Source of the DNA: Erysipelotrichia bacterium | GTDB lineage: Bacteria; Bacillota_I; Bacilli_A; RFN20; CAG-826 | Direction of reading: 5' to 3' | NCBI GenBank assembly: GCA_012522695.1 | Contig: JAAYJX010000110.1 | Span: forward strand, 1-52,348 | Length of the DNA: 52,348 nt | Shown: piece by piece, positions 10,781 to 20,965 of the stretch | How the letters are laid out: every line of letters begins with the position of its first letter | Numbering within the stretch: position 1 is the stretch's first letter | Made by a program: the position numbers and the translations under genes | Notes under the pieces: generated by a model | Databases searched by the model: none | Told to the model about the DNA's origin: nothing | What the model saw: the letters and a program-made list of their open reading frames with translations, nothing else

Positions 10781-11922
10781 TGGCTAAGTTAAACATTATT
10801 CGTCGTTGTTATTCTTGCGGTGTTGTCTTACAAAGCAGAGACACAAAAAAAGAAGGTTATGTTGAAAATGAAATGCTTGTTGATTTATCAAAAAGTGTTT
10901 TGTTTTGTGCAAGTTGCTTTCATAGTGAAAAATATAATCTTTCACCAAGGGAAGCTAGTTTAAATCCTGAGTTTTTTACACTAATTGCTGATGCCCAAGC
11001 AACTGATGCTTTAATTGTTTATGTTATTAATTTATTTTCTTTTGAAGCCGGCTTTATTCGTGTTTTTAATGAGTGGCTCAAAGGTCTTGATATTTTAGTT
11101 ATTGCAAATAAACGCGAAATCATGCCTGAATCTTCGACTGATGAACATTTAAAAGAATATGTTAGTCATCGTCTTCGTGTTGAAAAACTAAAGGTTTTAG
11201 ACGTCGTCTTACTTAGTACTGTCGAAAATTATAATATGCGAGAGTTTATTGATAAAATTAGAATTTTACGTAAAAGAAGAGACGTCTATATTATTGGCCA
11301 AAAACATTCTGGCAAAACGACAATTATGGAATATTTTCTCAAAGAATATAAAAACTTAAGTAGTATTAATATTACTACTCAAAATTACCCAGGGACAAAA
11401 ATGCAAGTGATGCGCATCCCAATTGATCGAACGACAGCAATTTATGATACACCTGGTCTAGGTAATGATAACTCAATCTTAGAAAAAGTTGAGCGTAGTG
11501 TAGCGCGCTTACTTGAACCAACAAAAAGAATTGAAAAACGAACGATTAGTATTAATGAAGATCAAACAATCTTAGTTGGGGGTCTTGCGCGTTTAGAACT
11601 TGTTGAAGGTGAAAGAACGATGATTGAAAATTATTTCCCTAGTACTGTGCAATTAAGAAAACTTATTTCTAATGAACCGAATAAGTTTTTTCTTCGTAAT
11701 TTAGAAAAAGGAAACGTTAAACCAATTTCTAAAAATTTAGTTTCTTTACGTGATTTTGATATTTACGATATACATATTGATGAAGAAGGGCCACGTGATT
11801 TAGGTATCCACGGATTAGGGTGGTTTACTTTTATCGGTCAAAAACAAACTTTAAGATTATATGTGCCTAAAGGTGTCTCTTTTTATACGACTCGTTCAAA
11901 AGTAAAATATGGTGAAAAATAA
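10781..11922 (+). CDS. yqeH: Ribosome biogenesis GTPase YqeH (likely GTG start at 10781)
   Basis: Zinc finger CYSCG...CASC, circularly permuted GTPase: NKRE, GQKHSGKTT, YDTPGLGN. Confidence 0.9.
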
Positions 11923-11946
11923 GTTAGTGTTAAAAAGGCAAGCACA

Positions 11947-13050
11947 ATGGAAAACTTAGTTCTTTTTGGGGGTTCTTTTGACCCTATCCATCTTGGTCAT
12001 TTACGCATTGCTAGTGCAGCAAGCTTTCTTTTAAATGCTGATGTCGTTTTTATACCAAGTAAAAACCCACGTTGGAAAGATCCGGCCGTAAATATTAGAC
12101 ATCGACTTAATATGCTTCGATTAGCTATTAATCAAAAAGGAGTGTCGGGCTCAATTATTTCTGATTTTGAAGTTAAATCTGATACTGATGTTAATTATAC
12201 AATTGATACGATTCGACATTTTCTTAAAAAGTTTCCGCATAAAAAGTTTTATCTTTTAATCGGCACTGATCAAGTTAATAAATTTCATCAGTGGCGAGAA
12301 CCAAAACAAATTAGTCATCTTGTTCAAATTATTTATGTAAGTCGTCCGGGCTTTAGTGTTAATTTAGAAAACGTCACAAAATATAAAATGGAAAAACTTG
12401 ATTTTGAAGAAAGTGGTGAAGTAGCAAGTAAAGATATTCGTCAATTAAAATCACTTGATGTACCTTCATCTGTTTTGGATTATATTGAAAAACATCATTT
12501 ATATTTTTTAGATAAATTAAAAAACGTTTTGCCACTTAAAAGATATGAACATAGTCTTTCTGTTGCTAAGCTAGCTAGAAGGATCGCTTTTCATAATCGT
12601 CTTAGTTTAGAAAGCAAAGCTTATATTGCTGGTTTACTCCATGATTTAGCTAAAGGAAAAAGTAAAGAAGAGTTAGTAAGTATTATGGAAAAAGAATATC
12701 CAAATTATTTACATCTACCTCCCTTTGCTTATCATCAATTTGTTGGGGTATATTTAGCAAAAGATCTTTTTAATATTGAAGATGAAGAAATCTTAGAAGC
12801 AATCAAGTTTCATGCGACGGGGAAAAAAGAAATGTCGGTCTTAGGTAAAATTATTTATAGTGCAGATAAAATTGATCCGCTTCGTCAATTTAAATCAGGT
12901 AACTTAATTAAAAAATGTTACCGAGATTGTCAAGAAGGATTTTTAACTGTCTTAAAAGCAAACAAAGAATATTTATTAAGTGTTCATAAAGATATTAATA
13001 ACGAACTAACAAAAGCTTGTATGGATTATTATTTAACGAAAGGGGATTAG
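11947..13050 (+). CDS. nadD: Fused nicotinate-nucleotide adenylyltransferase (NadD) and YqeK-like HD hydrolase
   Basis: N-terminal FGGSFDPIHLGHLRIA, IGTDQVNKFHQW; C-terminal HSLSVAKLARRIA...AGLLHDLAKG...HATGKKEM. Confidence 0.9.
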   Translation: MENLVLFGGSFDPIHLGHLRIASAASFLLNADVVFIPSKNPRWKDPAVNIRHRLNMLRLAINQKGVSGSIISDFEVKSDTDVNYTIDTIRHFLKKFPHKKFYLLIGTDQVNKFHQWREPKQISHLVQIIYVSRPGFSVNLENVTKYKMEKLDFEESGEVASKDIRQLKSLDVPSSVLDYIEKHHLYFLDKLKNVLPLKRYEHSLSVAKLARRIAFHNRLSLESKAYIAGLLHDLAKGKSKEELVSIMEKEYPNYLHLPPFAYHQFVGVYLAKDLFNIEDEEILEAIKFHATGKKEMSVLGKIIYSADKIDPLRQFKSGNLIKKCYRDCQEGFLTVLKANKEYLLSVHKDINNELTKACMDYYLTKGD

Positions 13051-13051
13051 T

Positions 13052-13378
13052 TTGGAACTAGACAAAACAACAAAAGCTATTTTAACTTTACTTGAACAAA
13101 CAAAAGGAGAAGACATTGAATTAATTAATGTCTCGGAGTTAACGCCCTTTAGCGAATACTACCTTTTAGTAACAGCAAGTAACATTCGCCAAATGAATGC
13201 AATTAAAGAAACAGTCTTAAAAAAATTAAAAGAACTCGAAGCGAATTTACACCATGTTGAAGGTCGTGAAGAAAGCGGTTGGGTTTTAATTGACGCCCAT
13301 CATTTGATTGTGAACATTTTTACAAAAGAAGAACGTGAACGAATTAGCTTAGAAGAAATTTTTAAGCGTCGTAATTAA
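13052..13378 (+). CDS. rsfS: Ribosomal silencing factor RsfS (TTG start)
   Basis: ELTPFSEYYLLVTASNIRQMNAI, GREESGWVLIDAHHLIVNIF; adjacent to nadD/yqeK. Confidence 0.9.
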   Translation: MELDKTTKAILTLLEQTKGEDIELINVSELTPFSEYYLLVTASNIRQMNAIKETVLKKLKELEANLHHVEGREESGWVLIDAHHLIVNIFTKEERERISLEEIFKRRN

Positions 13379-13487
13379 ATATACTTATAAATTTTTTTGT
13401 TTTGTTATACCCATCAATAAATATTTTTTGATTGTAGTAATAAATTAAGTAAAATCCCAAAAAGACTAATTTACGGAAATATGGCTA

Positions 13488-13515
13488 ACTTCGCATAATC
13501 TCTATTATGTAAACC
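13488..13515. other. dif: Putative dif (XerC/XerD chromosome-dimer resolution) site
   Basis: ACTTCGCATAA-TCTCTA-TTATGTAAACC: 11-6-11 architecture; strong resemblance to remembered B. subtilis dif (ACTTCCTAGAATATATATTATGTAAACT) and to the E. coli core CGCATAATGTATATTATGT. Confidence 0.75.
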
Positions 13516-13600
13516 AATAACCGTATTATATACACTTTATCGATACTTTTTAGTCTTTTAACCTTTTTACTGAAAAGACAATATTCTTGCAAATAGTGAG

Positions 13601-13609
13601 TTATCCACA
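13601..13609 (+). promoter_or_regulatory. Perfect DnaA-box sequence TTATCCACA in an intergenic region
   Basis: Exact match to the canonical DnaA box; followed by CTACTA repeats. Confidence 0.45.
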
Positions 13610-13716
13610 ATTATCGATACTTAATAAACTACTAAAAAACTACTAATTATTATTATCACTTCTTGGATAAAAACACTACGTATCTTTTTTAAGACGCTTC
13701 ATTTATAATAAAACTG

Positions 13717-13914
13717 ATGAAAAAATGTTGTGCTTGTTGTGGAGAATTTTCTCTTGAAAGTAATCTTGATGGCGCGATTTGTCTTTTTTGCGGATGGGTC
13801 AAAGATCGCCAACAAGAGGAAAATATTCACTTAAAAAATGGTCGAAATAAATTATCGCTTGCTGAGGCTAGATATATTTATTTTAGCCATCGTAAAGATC
13901 GCAGCGTCTTTTAA
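13717..13914 (+). CDS. CPCC-type cysteine-rich small protein
   Basis: KKCCACCGEFSLESNLDGAICLFCGWVKD...LKNGRNKLSLAEARYIYFSHR resembles the CPCC domain. Confidence 0.7.
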   Translation: MKKCCACCGEFSLESNLDGAICLFCGWVKDRQQEENIHLKNGRNKLSLAEARYIYFSHRKDRSVF

Positions 13915-14086
13915 GTTATATATTTAGCAACTCATATTTTTTATATTAGGGACTTTTTTAAAATACGTTTTTTAGAAAGTATGTCGTTAAGTCAATTAGT
14001 CTAATAAGACATTCCACCACAAAACAAAATAACTACTTGAAACTTAAAACGGTATACTTTGCAGTCTTCGTCCTAACTTTAGCTTA

Positions 14087-14285
14087 TGGATTTAAATTAT
14101 CAAATGTTTCTAAATCTAGGATTTCTAAAAATTGATTAACATTAACATTATTATCAGGATGTACGTGGCCGAAAACGTTAACCTTATTAAATTAAGTGGT
14201 TAACATAATATTTTAGTGGTAACCAAAATAAATTCTTTGTTCAGTTACATCACGATATTAATCAAATGTATCTTAAACGACTTTA
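14087..14285 (-). pseudogene. Possible remnant of a calcineurin-like metallophosphoesterase
   Basis: Reverse strand, short broken frames: ...RIYFGYH*NIMLTT*FNKVNVFGHVHPDNNVNVNQFLEILDLETFDNLNP*; GHVH motif near the C-terminus. Confidence 0.3.
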
Positions 14286-14291
14286 AGTTTA

Positions 14292-15485
14292 TTAATTAAA
14301 TATTTCAATAAGTGGTTCACCAATATGATTTGGCGTTTTTTCTAAATTAAAGTTATGTAAGATTGTTGCACCAATAACGGCAAAGGTTTCTTTTTCTTCT
14401 AAGGTGCGTCCGTTTTTAAAAGCTTTTGAATACATTAATAGAGGTACTTTTTCTCTTGTGTGGTCAGTTCCGTGATGAGTTGGATCATTTCCATGATCAG
14501 CTGTCACCATAACTAAATCGTCTTCATTAATGACTTCTAAAAGTTCGCCAAGTTGAACGTCAAATTCTTCTAAGGCTTTAGCATATCCTTTTGGGTTACG
14601 GCGATGACCGTACTCACTATCAAATTCAACAAGGTTAACATAAACTAATCCAGTTAGTGGATTTGTTTTAGCGACATTAATTGTTTTTTCCATACCGTCT
14701 TTATTAGAAACGGTTTTTTCAAACTCTGTCACACCGCGCGTATTAAAGATATCGTTAATTTTACCAATCGCATAAACGCTAAAGTTGTTTTCTTTTAAAA
14801 TATCCATCGTCGTCGTATCACTAGGCGAAACGGCTAGATCGTGACGATTTGGTGTTCTTTTAAAGTTCGTTTTGTTCGTACCAACATACGGACGCGCAAT
14901 AACGCGACCTACAAAATATTCAGGCTTCATTGTTATTTCGCGAGCAATATCGCAAGCACGATATAATTCATCTAAACCAGTTACTTCTTCATGCGCGGCA
15001 ATTTGCAAAACGCTATCAGCCGAAGTATAAACAATTAAAGAATTTTCTTGCATTTGTTGTTCACCAAGTTCAACTAATATTTCTGTTCCACTTGCAGCTT
15101 TATTACCAATTACTTTATAACCTGTTTTTTCTTCAAGTTCTTTAATTAAAGATAAAGGAAAGCCAGTCTCGGTAAATGTTTGAAAAGGTGTTGTTGTTTT
15201 AATCCCCATCATTTCCCAATGTCCTGTCATTGTATCTTTACCAGCACTCGTTTCTCTTAAGCGTAAACTATAAGCTTGTGGGTGCTTAACAATACTTGTA
15301 CCAACAATAGGAGCTAAATCGCCTAAGCCAAGTGAATTCATAACGGGAACATGAAGACCGCCGACAGCAATTGAAGTATTAACAAGTGTATTTGCACCTT
15401 CATCATTAAATAATTTAGCATCAGGCATTTCGCCAATTCCAACTGAATCGATGACGATGACAAATATTCTTTTGAATTTTTTCAT
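14292..15485 (-). CDS. deoB: Phosphopentomutase
   Basis: VIVIDSVGIGEMPDA, TSAGKDTMTGHWEMMG, DHGNDPTHHGTDHTREKVP. Confidence 0.93.
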   Translation of the reverse strand: MKKFKRIFVIVIDSVGIGEMPDAKLFNDEGANTLVNTSIAVGGLHVPVMNSLGLGDLAPIVGTSIVKHPQAYSLRLRETSAGKDTMTGHWEMMGIKTTTPFQTFTETGFPLSLIKELEEKTGYKVIGNKAASGTEILVELGEQQMQENSLIVYTSADSVLQIAAHEEVTGLDELYRACDIAREITMKPEYFVGRVIARPYVGTNKTNFKRTPNRHDLAVSPSDTTTMDILKENNFSVYAIGKINDIFNTRGVTEFEKTVSNKDGMEKTINVAKTNPLTGLVYVNLVEFDSEYGHRRNPKGYAKALEEFDVQLGELLEVINEDDLVMVTADHGNDPTHHGTDHTREKVPLLMYSKAFKNGRTLEEKETFAVIGATILHNFNLEKTPNHIGEPLIEIFN

Positions 15486-15518
15486 ATTTACTCCTTTTAT
15501 TACATAAAAAATTGTATA

Positions 15519-16400
15519 TTATTTGCGTTTGATATACAAATCATACGCGTCTTTAATACGTTTTGATGAGACGTGTGTATATATTTCGGTTGTTGAAATA
15601 TTTTGATGACCAAGCATTTCTTGAATCGCTCTAAGTTCTGCTCCATGATCATATAAATGCGTAGCAAAGCTATGTCGTAATGTATGCGGCGAAACATCTT
15701 TAGAAATACCGGCGTCTAAAGCATATTTTTTTATTTGTAAGAAAAAATATTGACGTGATAAAGGTTTGCCATAACGATTTAAAAAAATGTATTTAGTATT
15801 TTTACCTGGATTTTTACTTCTTCCTTCTTCAATATATTTGGCTAAATATTCTAAAGCAAATTCACCAATAGGGACACGTCTTTCTTTATTACCCTTACCA
15901 ACAACACTCACGAGTCCATGAACATAATTAATGTGGCCACGCTCTAAAGCTAAAAGTTCACTCACTCGTAAACCAGAAGAATACATAACTTCAAGCATCG
16001 CACGATCTCTTAAACCTTCGGGTTTTTCTAAATCAGGCATCTCAAATAAAAATTCTACTTCTTCTTCGGTTAAAGTATGTGGTAATTTTCTAAGTGGTCG
16101 AGGACCACTAATTTTTGGAACCGACTCACTAAAAAGTTGTTCTTTTTCTAAAAAACGATAAAAATGTTTAGTTGAGGAAAGTCTTCTTAATATTGTTGCT
16201 GTCGCCATTTTATTTTTACTTTGGATTTTAATAAAGTCAGTTAAATCACTAATAAATAAATCTTTTGTTGTTTTACGATCATTAAAAACTTTAAAAAATT
16301 GTTTAAAATCTTGTTGGTAAGCATTAATTGTTTCTTTACTTACGCCTTTTTCAACAATTAAATATTGAAAAAATAAATCAATCGCATCGTTAATTAGCAT
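15519..16400 (-). CDS. xerD: Tyrosine recombinase XerD
   Basis: LEVMYSSGLRVSEL, SPHTLRHSFATHLYDHGAELRAIQEMLGHQNISTTEIYTHVS: catalytic R-H-R-H-Y. Confidence 0.9.
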   Translation of the reverse strand: MLINDAIDLFFQYLIVEKGVSKETINAYQQDFKQFFKVFNDRKTTKDLFISDLTDFIKIQSKNKMATATILRRLSSTKHFYRFLEKEQLFSESVPKISGPRPLRKLPHTLTEEEVEFLFEMPDLEKPEGLRDRAMLEVMYSSGLRVSELLALERGHINYVHGLVSVVGKGNKERRVPIGEFALEYLAKYIEEGRSKNPGKNTKYIFLNRYGKPLSRQYFFLQIKKYALDAGISKDVSPHTLRHSFATHLYDHGAELRAIQEMLGHQNISTTEIYTHVSSKRIKDAYDLYIKRK

Positions 16401-17580
16401 CTTTTTTATCCTTTATATCCCGAGCCCTAACTAAAAGAGGTTTCTTTAGTTTTCTATTCAATTCATTAATAAGTAATTTTGTAACATTTTCTTCTTCATG
16501 TTTTTGATAATCATAAAAAGTCATTTGCACGACTAAATCACGTGGATCAATTAAGTTTTGAAGTGTCACGCCGACTAAACGAATTAATTGGCCTTTAAAA
16601 TGTTTTTCAAATAAAAACAGCGCTTTATCAAAAATAAAGGCGTAATCATTTGTTGGTTCTTTAAAAGTTATCGAGCGAGTAATTGATTTAAATTCGCTAT
16701 CTTTAATAACAATTTGCACGGTTGAACCAATTTTTCTTTGTCTTTGAGCTCGCTCGCTTACTTCTTTAGCTAAATATGAAAACATTTCCTTAATTTCAAA
16801 ATAATCATCTGTATCGTTCATAAATGTTGAACTATTACCAATTGATTTGGGATCACTTGGTTCAACTTCGACTTCATCACTACCATAACCATTAACCCAA
16901 TCTTTAATAACGTAATAAAATTTACCAAGTAAATACTCAAGTTTAGGATCATCATTATTAACGCGCTTTGCTAAATCACCAATCGTATGTATTCCTAAGC
17001 TTTTTAATCGTGGCGAAGTTTTGCGCCCAATTCCATAAAACTTTTCAATCGCAAGCGGATAAAGCATTTTTTTAATATCCCGTCGACGAATGACAGTTAA
17101 ACCCATCGGCTTATGATAGTTTGATGCCATCTTAGCTAGAAACTTTGTCGGAGCAACGCCAATTGAACAACTTAAACCAGTTTTAACTAATAAGTCATTT
17201 TGCATTGTTTTTAAAAACTCAATTTTGTTTTCGACATCTTTTAGTGTTTCGCTCATATCAACAAAACATTCATCAACCGAAGCAATTTCAACAATCTTAC
17301 TATATTGCTTAACAAAATTAAAAAACTCTTGTGATAAAAGGCGATAATATTTAAAATCAACCGGCAAAATAATTAAAGACGGACAAAGTTTACGTGCTTG
17401 AAAAATTGGCATTGCTGAATGAATGCCGTATTTTCTTGCTTCATAAGAAGCTGTTGAAACAATACCTTTACGGCCAGATCCTCCGACAACAAGAGGTTTA
17501 TTTTTTAGTTTTGGATTACGAATTTCTTCGGCCGAAGCAAAAAAAGCATTTAAATCAAGATGAACAATAATTTTTGCCAT
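16390..17580 (-). CDS. dinB: DNA polymerase IV (Y-family)
   Basis: HLDLNAFFASAEE, SVDECFVDMSE, SIGVAPTKFLAKMASNYHKPMG. Confidence 0.92.
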   Translation of the reverse strand: MAKIIVHLDLNAFFASAEEIRNPKLKNKPLVVGGSGRKGIVSTASYEARKYGIHSAMPIFQARKLCPSLIILPVDFKYYRLLSQEFFNFVKQYSKIVEIASVDECFVDMSETLKDVENKIEFLKTMQNDLLVKTGLSCSIGVAPTKFLAKMASNYHKPMGLTVIRRRDIKKMLYPLAIEKFYGIGRKTSPRLKSLGIHTIGDLAKRVNNDDPKLEYLLGKFYYVIKDWVNGYGSDEVEVEPSDPKSIGNSSTFMNDTDDYFEIKEMFSYLAKEVSERAQRQRKIGSTVQIVIKDSEFKSITRSITFKEPTNDYAFIFDKALFLFEKHFKGQLIRLVGVTLQNLIDPRDLVVQMTFYDYQKHEEENVTKLLINELNRKLKKPLLVRARDIKDKKDAN

Positions 17581-17639
17581 AAGTTAATTATAAAGAAAAA
17601 GGAAAGGTATATCAATTATTATGTTAACCAAATTATCTT

Positions 17640-19523
17640 TTATTTTATAATATCTTTAATTTTTGCTAAAACTTGTTCAGGTAACAAATTAAATAAAGCT
17701 AGTTGTTCTTTAATTTTTCCGTGGGAAACAAATTGATCTTTAACACCAAAAGAATAAATTTTGCCGCAATATGATAAATCGCTTAGTTTACTTTTTAAAA
17801 AGGTAATAAAGCCGTTTTCACTTGCGTAGGCATCATAAAGTAAAATATTTTCATAATGTAATAATGTTTTTAATAAGTCTTCATCAATAGGTTTTAAATA
17901 TAAAGCGTTAATTAAAGTTACATCAAGATTTTTATCGATAATAAGTTGCTTTAATTCTCTTAATAATTGACCAACAGCAATGATAGCAAGTTTTTTTGTC
18001 TTAGCTTTTAGTTCAACAATCCACTTACCTAAGGTAAGTTCTTTCGTTTTAATAATATGATTTTTTGCTAAATAATCACGAGGATAGCGAATAAAAAAGG
18101 GCCCATGCTCTTTTAATGACTCACTTAATAAGGCTTTTGCTTCTTCATCACTTGATGGCATTGTTAAAACGACATTAGGTGTATTAATTAAAAAGGCTTC
18201 ATCATATATGCCTTGATGTGTTTCGCCGTCTGCACCAACAAGTCCAGCTCGATCAACTAAAAAGGTAACATTTAAATCCATTCGTGCTAAATCATGAATA
18301 ACTTGATCAAAAGCTCTTTGTAAAAAAGTTGAATAAACCGAAACAATTGGGTGGCGACCACTTAAGGCAAAGCCACTAGCTAAAGATAAGGCATGACCTT
18401 CGCTAATACCAACATCAAAAGTTCGTTTTGGGTATTTATCAAAGATAACTTCTAAACCGCTACCTTTAGTCGTTGCTGGGGAGATAATAATTAAGTCTTC
18501 GCGTTTTGACATTAATTCATCTAATAAATCGCTAAATAAATGTGACCAAGATAAAAGCTCGGGATGTAAATTTTTGGGTTTACCAGTTTCGATATTAAAA
18601 GGCGTAACGCCGTGCCAATAACCGATTTGATCATCTTCAGCAAGTTTATAACCCATTCCTTTAATTGTTTCAACATGTATAACGACTGATTTAGTCGTTC
18701 TTTTCGCGCGCCTAAAAGCATTTTCAAGTGCTTTAATATTATGGCCATCAATTGGACCTAAATATTGAAAGCCCATATCATCAAAATAAGTTGAAGGAAC
18801 AAGAAGTTGCTTAATAAAACGTTTTATTTTTGAAGTACATTTATATAAAAATCGGCCAAAACGCGTTTTAAACATTAAGTCGTGATACCATCTTTTCATT
18901 TTTGTATAACCAGCGCCAGTTGAAAGGGAGGCAAAAAACTTTGACATCCCGCCTGTTGGACGCGAAATAGCCATTTCATTATCGTTTAAAATAATAATCA
19001 CTTTATTATGTAAATGTGAGATATTGTTAAGGGCCTCAAAAGCTAAACCATTAACAATTGAGGCATCACCAATAACAGCGACAACATCATATTTTTCGCC
19101 CTTTAAATCACGATCAATTGCAAAGCCATGCGCCGCACTTAAAGAAGTTGAGCTATGCCCGGCTTCAAAACAATCAAACGCTGATTCACATCTTCTTTGA
19201 TAGCCAGAAACACCATCTTTTGTTCTTAATTTATCAAGACTTCGGCCTGTTAATATTTTATGTGTATATGTCTGATGACCAACGTCAAAAAGAAGTTTAT
19301 CAAAAGAAAAATCAAAACTACGATGTAAGGCAATCGTTAATTCAACAACACCTAAATTAGATGAAAGATGTCCACCAAATTCAGATGTTTTTAAAATAAT
19401 TTCTTCGCGAATTGAACTAGCTAAATATTCTAAACTTAAATAATTTAAATCTTTAAGAAAAGAAGGGTTTTGAATGTCTTCTAACCTTACTTTAGTAATT
19501 GTTTTTCTTTCTTTTCTGCTCAT
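17640..19523 (-). CDS. dxs: 1-deoxy-D-xylulose-5-phosphate synthase
   Basis: GGHLSSNLGVVELTIALH, GHQTYTHKILTGR, GDASIVNGLAFEALNN, DGETHQGIYDEAFL. Confidence 0.93.
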   Translation of the reverse strand: MSRKERKTITKVRLEDIQNPSFLKDLNYLSLEYLASSIREEIILKTSEFGGHLSSNLGVVELTIALHRSFDFSFDKLLFDVGHQTYTHKILTGRSLDKLRTKDGVSGYQRRCESAFDCFEAGHSSTSLSAAHGFAIDRDLKGEKYDVVAVIGDASIVNGLAFEALNNISHLHNKVIIILNDNEMAISRPTGGMSKFFASLSTGAGYTKMKRWYHDLMFKTRFGRFLYKCTSKIKRFIKQLLVPSTYFDDMGFQYLGPIDGHNIKALENAFRRAKRTTKSVVIHVETIKGMGYKLAEDDQIGYWHGVTPFNIETGKPKNLHPELLSWSHLFSDLLDELMSKREDLIIISPATTKGSGLEVIFDKYPKRTFDVGISEGHALSLASGFALSGRHPIVSVYSTFLQRAFDQVIHDLARMDLNVTFLVDRAGLVGADGETHQGIYDEAFLINTPNVVLTMPSSDEEAKALLSESLKEHGPFFIRYPRDYLAKNHIIKTKELTLGKWIVELKAKTKKLAIIAVGQLLRELKQLIIDKNLDVTLINALYLKPIDEDLLKTLLHYENILLYDAYASENGFITFLKSKLSDLSYCGKIYSFGVKDQFVSHGKIKEQLALFNLLPEQVLAKIKDIIK

Positions 19524-19566
19524 ACTAATTAAATACTAAATATCTACTAAAGAAAAATAATTGAAT

Positions 19567-19764
19567 TTATTCAACTTTAATAATATCTTTAATTTTTTCC
19601 TCTGCTTCTTTTAAGGCTTTTTCAAGTTCAAGGATAATTTTTTGTCCTTCTTCATATAAAGCTAAACTTTGCTCTAAAGGTAATGTTTTGCTTTCAATTG
19701 TTGTGACAATTTCTTCTAAGCGAAGTAACATTTTTTCAAAATTAAGTGCGCTATCTTTACTCAT
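19567..19764 (-). CDS. xseB: Exodeoxyribonuclease VII small subunit
   Basis: FEKMLLRLEEIVTTIESKTLPLEQSLALYEEGQKI; adjacent to xseA. Confidence 0.92.
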   Translation of the reverse strand: MSKDSALNFEKMLLRLEEIVTTIESKTLPLEQSLALYEEGQKIILELEKALKEAEEKIKDIIKVE

Positions 19765-20965
19765 TATTTTTCTTCTCTTTCTTTTTTACTTCTAAATTAA
19801 TTATACCATCTTTTACTCTAGCGACGACGTCTTGATAAAGACTAACATCATCAACTGAAGAAATGACTTTTTGTTCTTCGTTTTCTAAAATCGCATATCC
19901 TCTTTGTAAAACATTAAATGGTGATAAGGCATGAAGTGTTTTCTTTAAAACATTAAGCTCGTGTTTAAAAGATAAAAAGTAATTTTCGAAAGCGAGATGA
20001 AGTCTTTTCTTTTGCTCTTTTAATTCATCTAATTTTACTTCATAAAGCGTATCGGGTTTTAAGAAAAATGGCCGATCTTTTAAAAGTGCAAATTTTTCTT
20101 TTAAGAAAAGTACTTTTTGTCTTAAAGCATTATTCATCCGTGTTAATGATATATTTAATGTTTCATAAATTTCTTTTTGATCAGGAGTTGCAATTTCGGC
20201 AGCACCTGTTGGCGTAGAAACACGTTGATCACTAATAAAGTCAACGAGCGTAAAATCAACTTCATGGCCAATCGCAGCAATAAGAGGGGCTCTAGAAGTA
20301 ACTAGTGCACGAACAAGACTTTCATCATTAAAGGCATGAAGGTCCTCGCTTGAGCCTCCACCACGCCCGATGATAAGTGTTGATAAATCATACTTTTGTG
20401 ATAAAGTAAACGCTCGAATTAAATCTTTTGGGGCTTCTGTGCCTTGAACAAGACTTGGAAAAAAATATATTTGACAAATTGGATAACGACGACGAATATT
20501 TTTTACCATATCTTCTAAGGCGGCGCTACTTGGTGCACTGATGATGCCAATTGCTTTAGGGAAAGCAGGTATTTTTCTTTTTCGGCTTTCTTCAAATAAT
20601 CCTTCATCTTTAAGTTTTTGCTTTAGGGCTTCAAGTTCAATTAACAAAGCACCTTTACCAAAAAGTTCCATCTCGTCAACGACAAGTTGATAAGTACCTC
20701 GAACTAAATAAACATCAATATAGCCACTAATTAAAACTTCATCACCATTTTGAATTGGATCTTTAACTTTATATTTATTAGGATTAAAAACAACTGCGTT
20801 AATTGAACTTTTATTATCTTTTAGGGTGAAATAGTAATGACCATTACCGTGTTCAACAAAATTAGAAATTTCGCCTTTAACTTTTACATATCGTAAAATT
20901 GGGTCACTTTTTAAAAGTGTTTTAATATGTGTATTTAAAAGCGAGACAGTTAAAAGATTACTCAT
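19757..20965 (-). CDS. xseA: Exodeoxyribonuclease VII large subunit
   Basis: VKGEISNFVEHGNGHYYFTLKD, IGIISAPSSAALEDM, IGRGGGSSEDLHAFNDE, IAAIGHEVDFTLVDFISDQRVSTPTGAAE. Confidence 0.93.
   Translation of the reverse strand: MSNLLTVSLLNTHIKTLLKSDPILRYVKVKGEISNFVEHGNGHYYFTLKDNKSSINAVVFNPNKYKVKDPIQNGDEVLISGYIDVYLVRGTYQLVVDEMELFGKGALLIELEALKQKLKDEGLFEESRKRKIPAFPKAIGIISAPSSAALEDMVKNIRRRYPICQIYFFPSLVQGTEAPKDLIRAFTLSQKYDLSTLIIGRGGGSSEDLHAFNDESLVRALVTSRAPLIAAIGHEVDFTLVDFISDQRVSTPTGAAEIATPDQKEIYETLNISLTRMNNALRQKVLFLKEKFALLKDRPFFLKPDTLYEVKLDELKEQKKRLHLAFENYFLSFKHELNVLKKTLHALSPFNVLQRGYAILENEEQKVISSVDDVSLYQDVVARVKDGIINLEVKKKEKKNNE

Noticed and set aside
13379-13716. Chromosomal replication origin
   Set aside because: Although a DnaA box and CTA repeats are present, no dnaA/dnaN/rpmH is nearby, gene polarity converges here, and a dif-like site points to the terminus.
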